Assembly (NCBI GenBank): GCA_013360535.1
Contig: JABWBL010000220.1
Location: 1 to 6,204 of the forward strand
DNA length: 6,204 bases
Source of the DNA: Planctomycetaceae bacterium
Lineage (GTDB): Bacteria; Planctomycetota; UBA1135; GCA-002686595
Direction of reading: 5' to 3'
A program made the translations under genes and the position numbers. The notes under the pieces were generated by a model. That model made no database searches and was not told where the DNA came from. It saw nothing but the letters and a program-made list of their open reading frames with translations. Shown here piece after piece: positions 1 through 5,282 of this stretch (position 1 is the stretch's first letter; each line of letters opens with the position of its first letter).

Positions 1-96
1 GTGGTCTTCATCGGGTGGTTTGGCGTTTGGGGGTGGGTGGTACTGCCCTCCAGACGCTACGCCGCCCGACTCCGTTTCCACACCGATCGGTTCTAG
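1..96 (+). CDS. Possible C-terminal end of a membrane protein (5' partial)
   Basis: Frame 1 is open from the left edge to a TAG at 94-96 and gives 31 residues. The first half is strongly hydrophobic and aromatic (VVFIGWFGVWGWVVLP), and the tail is basic (several Arg, then HTDRF). This is what the last transmembrane helix and cytoplasmic tail of an inner-membrane protein look like. By hand count 24 of 31 third positions are G or C, against 20 of 33 in the overlapping frame 2, which also stays open to a TGA at 101-103. Frame 1 is therefore preferred, but the stretch is too short to be sure. No family can be named. If real, the gene runs toward the 478-2286 gene and would be followed by the C-rich tract. 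Confidence 0.28.
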   Translation: MVFIGWFGVWGWVVLPSRRYAARLRFHTDRF

Positions 97-477
97 CTCG
101 TGAAAGCGTTCGGAGAACTCAGGACGGAGTTTGCGCGTGCGCCACCACCGCGGGCCGCACGCAACCTTTTCGACCTCGCCGCCCCATCGGCCACCGCCGC
201 CTCCACCTCGCCGCGCCGTCGGCAACTCCTTTGCAACCACTTTCCTGTCGCTCGCGTTTCATCCCTCGCGCCGCTTCTCTCCGATCGCTTCGGGCCGTCG
301 GCAGGCGCCATCTCGCACCTCGCTGCTCCCTCTTTCATCCCTCCGTTCCCGTCCCGGCCTTCCGGCGAAAGCCACACCCCTTCCACCCGCCGTTTCCTCT
401 GGCCTCCGCTCTCCCTCCGCTTCCTCCGCCCTCCGTGTTTGCTGAGCACGTGCCGCGCGTGCCGCGAAGGAAACGAG
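97..477. other. Intergenic region with a pyrimidine-rich, C-over-G tract
   Basis: I see no convincing gene in these 381 bases; the open frames across it encode low-complexity Pro/Ser/Arg or Arg/Gly strings expected from skewed composition. By hand count, positions 241-440 hold 96 C, 54 T, 38 G and 12 A on the plus strand, which is 75% pyrimidine and 2.5 C per G. The neighbouring coding DNA shows no such skew. Short words recur: TTTCATCCCTC at 257-267 and 333-343, GCCGTCGGCA at 215-224 and 294-303, and a tandem pair of CGTGCCGCG at 449-457 and 458-466. No tRNA, tmRNA or RNase P core motif was recognised. A C-rich, G-poor RNA read rightward resembles a Rho utilisation zone; this is inference. 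Confidence 0.6.
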
Positions 478-2286
478 CTACGGAAGCGTGTGCAACGCAT
501 GCGCGTGTTCGTAGCCGGCGAGCATCGGGAGCCGTGCGGCGTCCGGGAGCTCGCCAAGCAGCGCCTGCGCGCGTGCAGGCACGAGGAACACGGGCGACGC
601 GCGGCGCTCGAAGTAGTGCGGGATGCGCGCGTCGCCGATCGCGGAGAAGAGCCGCCGGCCGAGGCCGCGGAAGAAGGGCTCGGGGAAGCCGAGGTCGAGG
701 CCCAGGCGCGCTTCGCGAAGGACGGTGTCCTCCGTGCCGAGCTCCCATTGCCCGAAGCGGCCGATCGACTCGATCAGGGCGTCGCGCGTCGCGGGTTCGA
801 AGCCGCTGACGAGGTCGACACGTTCCTTGAAGTCGCGGCCCTTGTGCCGCATCAGCATCAGGCCCATCCCGAGCTGGAAGCCGCGCAGGTCGTCGATGCC
901 GACGGAGCGGATCTCGGCGCACTGGTCCTCGAAGGAGCCGACGCCGGAGCCGTAGAGCGCGATCGCGAGCGACTCGTGCAGCAGCTCGGGCTCGGGCTCG
1001 TCGAAGGCGAGCAGCTGCGTCAGCTCGACGTGGCGCGCGTCCTGCATGCGCGGCTCGATCTTCTGCAGGTATTGCGAATAGCGGTAGCCCTTCTGGCTCG
1101 CGAGGACTTGCGCGTGCGCGAGCCAGTCGCCGGGCGTCGCGTCGCGCGCGAGCCGCCACGTGTCGCTCGCCCCCATCAGCACGAGCAGCGCGACGGGCCC
1201 CCACATCCAGCGTGCGCGCGCGACACCGAACGCCACGAGCACGATGCCGAGGAACCACAGCGGCATCAGGCGGTGCAAGTAGAAGTAGTGGAACACCTTC
1301 GCGACGGTGAAGCCGCTCGCGAGGTACGCGGCGAGGAACACGAGCGCGTGCGCGGCGACCGTGAGCATCGCCCAGCGCAAGGCGTGCGATTCGTTGCCGC
1401 GCAGCGTGAAGAGCGCGACGAGTGGCGCGAGCCCGAGCAGCACGATCGCGCTCGAATCCCATGCGGAACGGCCTTCGAAGAGCGAGGACGCGAACTTCGT
1501 GAGCACGTCGAGCTTGCCCGCCTTCGAGCCGACCACGGACGCGCCGTGGATGTCGAAGACCTCGTTGCCGACGTGCAGGGCCATCCACAGGAGTGGCGTG
1601 AGGCCGACGATCAGCCCGAACGCGAGCCACGCGAGCCGCACGCCGAACAGCTCGCGCTTCCACGCGAGCAGGAGCACTCCGCCGGCGACGGCGATCGTGA
1701 GCGCACACTGGTAGGAGAAGTAGAAACCGAAGCCCGCGGCGAGGCCGAGCGCGATCCACGGGCCTTGGCGTGCCTCACGCTGCAACGCGGCGCGCAGCGC
1801 GAGCCCGAGGATCAGCGCGACGAACAGGCAGGCCTGATAGTGGATGCCGAGCGCCAGCAGTGAGTTGGCTTGCACGCTCTCTGGCGCGAAGAGGCACAAG
1901 AGCGCGAACGCGCGCGCCGAAGCTCGCCCGCCGAACCGTTCGCACAGGCTCCACCCGGCCCACAGGACTGCGGCGCCGAGCGCGAGCGCGACGAGCTTGA
2001 GCGCGAGCAGACAAGACCCAAAGACGCCGAACGCGAGCGCGTCGAGCACGCTCACGACGAAACCGCCGCCTTCGTACGGGTGGTACGGCAGCAGGTGGTA
2101 GGGCACCGGCACGCCGTCGAGCAGCGCCTTGCCGGCCGCGGCCTTCTCGAACTCCTCGCCGTACACGAAGACGTCGCAGAAGCTGAGCAGCAGGATCGAG
2201 CGCAGCACGCACCAGCCGAGCGCCCACAGGAGCACCTCGCGGCGACGCCACCAGGGCCCAGGACGTGCGGGGGAAGTTGCGGCCAT
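478..2286 (-). CDS. GT-C-like multi-spanning membrane protein with unrecognised soluble C-terminal domain
   Basis: This 602-residue protein has a basic N-terminus (RRR at 14-16) and about ten to twelve hydrophobic segments between residues 18 and 373. A soluble, largely helical region follows from about 376 to 602. After the first helix, an outside loop carries an acidic pair (VYGEEFEK, Glu44-Glu45), where GT-C glycosyltransferases of the PMT/ArnT/GT39 type keep catalytic acids. The APES...LALGIHY stretch (134-150) and the HYFYLHRLMPLW helix start (333-344) also recall that fold. The family assignment is by architecture only, and the usual Asp is Glu here. The tail shows four Gly-x(1-2)-Gly motifs at about 446-450, 473-475, 509-512 and 541-543, and I do not recognise it. 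The ATG at 2286-2284 has no clear SD sequence. The gene is divergent from the TPR gene, 102 bp away. Confidence 0.85.
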   Translation of the reverse strand: MAATSPARPGPWWRRREVLLWALGWCVLRSILLLSFCDVFVYGEEFEKAAAGKALLDGVPVPYHLLPYHPYEGGGFVVSVLDALAFGVFGSCLLALKLVALALGAAVLWAGWSLCERFGGRASARAFALLCLFAPESVQANSLLALGIHYQACLFVALILGLALRAALQREARQGPWIALGLAAGFGFYFSYQCALTIAVAGGVLLLAWKRELFGVRLAWLAFGLIVGLTPLLWMALHVGNEVFDIHGASVVGSKAGKLDVLTKFASSLFEGRSAWDSSAIVLLGLAPLVALFTLRGNESHALRWAMLTVAAHALVFLAAYLASGFTVAKVFHYFYLHRLMPLWFLGIVLVAFGVARARWMWGPVALLVLMGASDTWRLARDATPGDWLAHAQVLASQKGYRYSQYLQKIEPRMQDARHVELTQLLAFDEPEPELLHESLAIALYGSGVGSFEDQCAEIRSVGIDDLRGFQLGMGLMLMRHKGRDFKERVDLVSGFEPATRDALIESIGRFGQWELGTEDTVLREARLGLDLGFPEPFFRGLGRRLFSAIGDARIPHYFERRASPVFLVPARAQALLGELPDAARLPMLAGYEHAHALHTLP

Positions 2287-2319
2287 GCCAAGGCGACGGT
2301 AGCAAAGGCCGACGCGGCG

Positions 2320-2362
2320 GCGAAGCGCATGACAGGCCCGTCAAGGGCTTCGTTGCGCTCGC
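2320..2362. promoter_or_regulatory. Imperfect hairpin in the divergent intergenic region
   Basis: The 102 bp between the two divergent starts (2287-2388) hold an interrupted inverted repeat. GCGA/GCGCA (2320-2329, one extra A) pairs with TGCGCTCGC (2354-2362); AC (2332-2333) pairs with GT (2352-2353); AGGCCC (2334-2339) pairs with GGGCTT (2345-2350) across a GTCAA loop. This gives 17 pairs, one of them G-U, with three small bulges. It ends 26 nt before the ATG of the rightward gene and starts 33 nt before the leftward one. It could be an operator or a leader structure shared by both genes. No good -35/-10 pair was found here. GC-rich DNA forms such hairpins by chance, so its function is uncertain. 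Confidence 0.35.
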
Positions 2363-2388
2363 GGAGGCGGTTGCGCAATCTCTTCCCG

Positions 2389-4113
2389 ATGACCGAGGCC
2401 ACGCTGCTCCCCCATCCGACGGCGCGCGGACCGTGGCTCGCGTGGCTGTGTGCGGCGCTGGCGCTGCTCGCGTGGCTGCCGGCGGTGCGCCTCGACGGTT
2501 GGGCCTACGACGATCGCGAGGTGCTCGAGCAGAATCCGGTCGTCCAGGGCCAGCTTCCGGCGCTCGAAGCCTTCGAGCGCGACTACTGGCACCACCGCGG
2601 GGCCGCAGGCCACTACCGACCGCTCGCGACGCTCTCGCTGCGCGTCGACCACACGCTGCATGGCCTGGCGCCGCGCGGGTTTCACCTGACGAATGCGTTG
2701 TTGCACGCGGCGGTGGTGATGCTGGCCGGCATCGCGCTCGTGCTGCTGTCGGGTGGAGCGCATCCGCGACCGTTCCCGTGGATTGGCCTCGGCGTGGTCG
2801 CCGTGCACCCGGCGCTCGCCGACTCCGTCGCGTGGATTTCCGGACGAACGTCGATGCTGAGCGCGCTCGGTGGCCTCGTCGGAGTCGCGCTCTTGCTGGC
2901 CTGGACGACACCCCATCGGGACGAGTCGGTCGGCCGCATGCTGCGGGTCGCCGTCGCGGCGGCGCTCGGCACCTTGCTCGCGCTGCTCGGCAAGGAAGAT
3001 GGCCTCGTGTTCGTGCCGTTGCTCGCGCTCGTCGCCTGTCGGCACTCGCCGAAGGCGGCCTTCGCTTCCGTTGGCGGCTGTGTCGTGGCCGTGCTTGCGT
3101 ACGGGTTCTTGCGGCACTCCGTGTACGGAAGCCCGATGCCGAGCGCGCCCTTCGCGCCGCTGGCCGACGCGAGTTTCCTCGAGCGAATCAAGGTCGGCGG
3201 CCGAGCATTGGTCGAGAGCGCTCGCCTGCTCGTCGCGCCAGTCGCGTACCCGCCGAACTACGAACGTTCCGAGGTGTTCCGCGACGTCGAGCCGTGGGTC
3301 GCGATGTACGGTTGGGCCGCGCTCGCGGCGATAGCGTTCGTCGGCGTGCGTCGCATGCGGCAGGCCAACGGTCGAGTCGCGGGCGCTTCGGCATTGCTCT
3401 GCGTCGCGAGCTTCCTGCCGCTCGTGCAGCTCGTTCCCGCCGGCGTCCTGTTTGCGCCGCGCTTCCTGTACTTGCCGCTGCTGTTCGGCTGCGCCGCGCT
3501 CGACGCGCTCGTGCGGCTCCTTCCGTCGCGCGCTGCCGTCGCGACGGGAATCGTCGCGATCGCGGCGTTCGTTCCGCTCGCGTGGCAACGCAGCTCCGTG
3601 TATCGCGACCGCACGAGCTTCTACGAGGAGCAACTGCGCCACGTGCCCGATGACCCGACGGCCTACAACGAGCTCGCCCTCGCGCGCGAGGAAGCCGGCG
3701 ACGTTCCGGGCGCCGTGGAGCTCTGGAAAAGGGCCCTGAAACTCGATCCGAGCTACGGCCGGCCCTGGTCGAACCTCGGCCGCCTCGCGCTCGCCGACGG
3801 CGACGTCGCCGAGGCTGAGCGCTGCTTCCGGCGCGCGATCGAACTGGGACGCGGCAACGTCGTCGCGCGCATCAACCTCGGCGCGGTCCTGCTGCGCCAG
3901 GAGCGCTGGGCGGAAGCCGCGAGCGTTTACCGCATCGCGACCCAGCTCGCGCCGGGCATGGTGGCGGGCTGGCGCGGGCTCGCGAAAGCGAGTTGGGCGC
4001 TCAACGATACCTACACCACGGAATCCGCTGCGTTGTCCGGGCTGGAACTGGCGCCCGAAGACGAGGAACTGCGGGAGCTTTGCCAGCGGGCGATGCTCCT
4101 CATCGGCTACTAG
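2389..4113 (+). CDS. TMTC-like membrane protein: GT-C glycosyltransferase domain plus four TPR repeats
   Basis: The 574-residue product has about eleven membrane segments up to residue 400, then a TPR domain. The first loop carries YDD (Asp41-Asp42), followed by HYRPL (75-79), GFHLTNALLHA (97-107), HP then WISGR (149-153), GKEDG (201-205) and RFLYLP (358-363). These are recognisable landmarks of the PMT/TMTC branch of GT-C enzymes, which transfer sugar from a dolichyl- or undecaprenyl-phosphate donor on the outer face of the membrane. Asp41/Asp42 are the likely catalytic acids. Four TPR units follow at about 423-456, 457-490, 491-524 and 525-558 and probably bind a partner or acceptor protein. 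Eukaryotic TMTCs O-mannosylate cadherins; the bacterial substrate is unknown. An ATG at 2389 is chosen because the next residues lead directly into helix 1. GGAGG at 2363-2367 is too far away (21 nt) to serve it; an in-frame TTG at 2371 is the alternative. Confidence 0.88.
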   Translation: MTEATLLPHPTARGPWLAWLCAALALLAWLPAVRLDGWAYDDREVLEQNPVVQGQLPALEAFERDYWHHRGAAGHYRPLATLSLRVDHTLHGLAPRGFHLTNALLHAAVVMLAGIALVLLSGGAHPRPFPWIGLGVVAVHPALADSVAWISGRTSMLSALGGLVGVALLLAWTTPHRDESVGRMLRVAVAAALGTLLALLGKEDGLVFVPLLALVACRHSPKAAFASVGGCVVAVLAYGFLRHSVYGSPMPSAPFAPLADASFLERIKVGGRALVESARLLVAPVAYPPNYERSEVFRDVEPWVAMYGWAALAAIAFVGVRRMRQANGRVAGASALLCVASFLPLVQLVPAGVLFAPRFLYLPLLFGCAALDALVRLLPSRAAVATGIVAIAAFVPLAWQRSSVYRDRTSFYEEQLRHVPDDPTAYNELALAREEAGDVPGAVELWKRALKLDPSYGRPWSNLGRLALADGDVAEAERCFRRAIELGRGNVVARINLGAVLLRQERWAEAASVYRIATQLAPGMVAGWRGLAKASWALNDTYTTESAALSGLELAPEDEELRELCQRAMLLIGY

Positions 4114-4116
4114 AAT
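4111..4116 (+). promoter_or_regulatory. TAGAAT, possible -10 element for a near-leaderless cytochrome transcript
   Basis: TAGAAT matches the -10 consensus TATAAT at five of six bases. It overlaps the TAG stop of the TPR gene and ends 10 nt before the ATG at 4127. Transcription starting about seven bases downstream would give a leader of only 3-4 nt. There is no SD-like sequence in the 13-bp gap, which fits leaderless or SD-independent initiation. No -35 hexamer sits at the usual spacing (TTGCCA at 4080-4085 is 25 bp away), so the call is weak. Co-transcription with the TPR gene is equally possible. Confidence 0.3.
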
Positions 4117-4126
4117 CTCGCGTCCA

Positions 4127-4480
4127 ATGAACCGTGCGTGCCTGCTGCTCCTGCTGTTCCCGATCGTCGCTTGCTCCAACGACGCCGCGCCGACGTCGTC
4201 GCAGAAGCCCGACGGGCCGAAGCTCTACGTCTCGAAGAACTGCACCACCTGCCACGGGCCGAAGCACGAGGGCACGTTCATGGCGCCGCCGCTCACCAGG
4301 CTCTCGGAGCACTGGAACAGGACCGACCTCGCGAGCTTCCTCAAGGAACCGAACGTGTGGAAGCAGAAGTCGCCGCGCCTCACCGAGCACGCCAAGCACT
4401 ACCGCTCGCCGATGCCGCCGACGTTCGGCACGGACGAGGAGCGCCGCACGCTGGCCGAGTGGCTGCTCACGCTGCCCTGA
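4127..4480 (+). CDS. Mono-haem c-type cytochrome, predicted lipoprotein
   Basis: This 117-residue small class I cytochrome c begins with a short lipoprotein signal: MNRAC, a hydrophobic core, and a lipobox IVAC with Cys16 as the lipidated residue. A polar SND...SSQKPDG linker follows. The haem site is Cys39-Thr-Thr-Cys42-His43, and the likely distal axial ligand is Met96 in SPMPP, at typical spacing for this fold. The C-terminal helix (EERRTLAEWLLTL) is also typical. It should sit anchored in a membrane facing the periplasm and pass single electrons; the redox partner is unknown. The length is right for a complete single-domain protein. It starts 13 bp after the TPR gene without an SD sequence, so it may be the second gene of that operon or use its own promoter. 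Its stop lies 7 bp from the convergent ATPase stop. Confidence 0.9.
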   Translation: MNRACLLLLLFPIVACSNDAAPTSSQKPDGPKLYVSKNCTTCHGPKHEGTFMAPPLTRLSEHWNRTDLASFLKEPNVWKQKSPRLTEHAKHYRSPMPPTFGTDEERRTLAEWLLTLP

Positions 4481-4500
4481 GCGCGCGCTAGCCGCGCTTG
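4478..4500. terminator. Small hairpin spanning both stop codons of convergent genes (possible bidirectional terminator)
   Basis: AGCGCG (4480-4485) pairs with CGCGCT (4493-4498) around a 7-nt loop, and two G-U wobbles could extend the stem to 4478-4500. The TGA of the cytochrome gene (4478-4480) and the TAG of the ATPase gene (4490-4488 on the minus strand) are both inside it. No T-run follows on either strand, so it is not a standard intrinsic terminator. It is the only candidate in the 7-bp gap between these convergent genes. Confidence 0.25.
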
Positions 4501-5282
4501 CGCAACAAGGTCGAGCGCGGCACGACGAACGGCCGCCCGTCGTCGAGCTTGCCGAAGTGCAGGCGCTCGCCGTAGACCGGCACGAGCACCTCTGGCCGCA
4601 TCATCTGGTCGACCGAGCCGCGCGCGACGAGCTTGCCGCGCGAGAGCACAGCCATCGAGGCCGAGAACTGCGCCGCGAGGTTGAGCTCGTGCGTCACGAC
4701 GAGCACGATGCGCCCGTCGCAGGCGAGCCGCGCGAGCAGCTCGAACACCGTCACCTGATGGTCGGGATCGAGCGATGTCGTCGGTTCGTCGACGAGCAGC
4801 ACCGGCGCCTCCTGCGCGACCGCGCGCGCCACGACGACGCGCTGGCGCTGGCCGCCGGAGAGCTCGCTCATCGCGCGCCCGACGCACTCGAGCGCATCGC
4901 AGGCGACCAGCGCCTTGTCGAGCGCCTCGCGATCGACCGCGTTGGGCCCTGCCCAGCGATCGATGCGCGCGTAGCGCCCACCGAGCACGAAGTCCTCGAC
5001 GGTGACATCGTGGAGGCTCGGCAGGAACTGCGGCACGACCGCGACACGCAGGGCCCGCTCGCGCGCGTTCCACTGGCCGAGGCTCGTGCCATCGAGCTCG
5101 ACCGAACCCGACAGCGGTTGCGCGAGGCCGGCGAGGCAGCGCAGCAGCGTGCTCTTGCCCGAACCGTTGGGGCCGACGAGCGAGACGAGCTCGCCCCGAG
5201 CGAGTTCGAGCGAGACTCCGTCGAGCGCGCGCTGCGGGCCGGGATACTCGAACGAGACCTCGCGGGCGACGAGCTGGTTCAC
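4488..5282 (-). CDS. ABC importer ATP-binding protein, FecE/FepC/BtuD type
   Basis: The 264-residue product is a complete single ABC domain of usual length. It has Walker A GPNGSGKST (37-45), Q-loop Gln85 in VVPQ, signature LSGGQRQR (141-148), Walker B VLLVDEP with the catalytic Glu (161-167) and D-loop TSLD (169-172), and H-loop His198 (VVTHE). After the core it keeps the short tail ending VYGERLHF...GRPFVVP that is common in the COG1120 group, which powers uptake of ferric siderophores, haem or cobalamin. The substrate cannot be chosen from the ATPase. The GTG at 5282-5280 overlaps the permease stop as GTGA (4 nt), suggesting translational coupling. A second in-frame GTG immediately upstream (5285-5283) has better spacing from GAGG (5296-5293), so the protein may be one residue longer. 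Works in the cytoplasm with the permease. Confidence 0.95.
   Translation of the reverse strand: MNQLVAREVSFEYPGPQRALDGVSLELARGELVSLVGPNGSGKSTLLRCLAGLAQPLSGSVELDGTSLGQWNARERALRVAVVPQFLPSLHDVTVEDFVLGGRYARIDRWAGPNAVDREALDKALVACDALECVGRAMSELSGGQRQRVVVARAVAQEAPVLLVDEPTTSLDPDHQVTVFELLARLACDGRIVLVVTHELNLAAQFSASMAVLSRGKLVARGSVDQMMRPEVLVPVYGERLHFGKLDDGRPFVVPRSTLLRKRG

Noticed and set aside
1..11. ATG on the minus strand at 11-9 as the start of a leftward gene (M-K-T...)
   Set aside because: Only three codons are inside the window and no SD precedes it; the rightward hydrophobic frame is a better reading.
13..40. G-rich run resembling a G-quadruplex
   Set aside because: Only three runs of three or more G are present, the other G tracts are pairs, and the stretch may be coding.
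97..477. Possible structured RNA (RNase P, tmRNA or tRNA) in the left intergenic region
   Set aside because: No conserved core motif of these RNAs was found on either strand; GGTTCTAGCTC near 89-99 resembles a T-arm but lacks a pairing stem.
93..557. Open frames of 100-150 codons on either strand within the left intergenic region
   Set aside because: They encode low-complexity Arg/Gly or Pro/Ser strings, lack SD sequences, and reflect the pyrimidine/purine skew of the DNA.
100..1863. Long rightward open frame opposite the leftward membrane protein gene
   Set aside because: Its product is an Arg/Glu/Ala/His-rich string without domains, whereas the opposite strand encodes clear membrane helices. 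Long antisense frames are expected from high third-position GC.
2339..2344. TTGACG on the minus strand as a -35 box for the leftward membrane protein gene
   Set aside because: At 17-18 bp spacing the -10 position reads GCCGCC-like sequence, so no promoter can be supported.
2371..2373. TTG as an alternative start of the TPR gene, just after GGAGG
   Set aside because: The spacer is only 3 nt, shorter than usual, and the ATG 18 nt later is the simpler choice. It remains possible.
2371..2378. Palindrome TTGCGCAA upstream of the TPR gene, also at 4498-4505
   Set aside because: The second copy lies inside the ATPase coding end; two 8-bp matches in GC-rich DNA are not evidence for a regulator site.
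1870..2388. In-frame upstream extension of the TPR gene
   Set aside because: The extension would lie antisense to the divergent membrane protein gene and encodes a polar Arg/Glu/His string. The ATG at 2389 leads straight into the first membrane helix.
2341..4179. Long leftward open frame opposite the TPR gene
   Set aside because: The product is Arg/Gln/Glu-rich and lacks recognisable features; the plus strand carries GT-C landmarks and TPR repeats.
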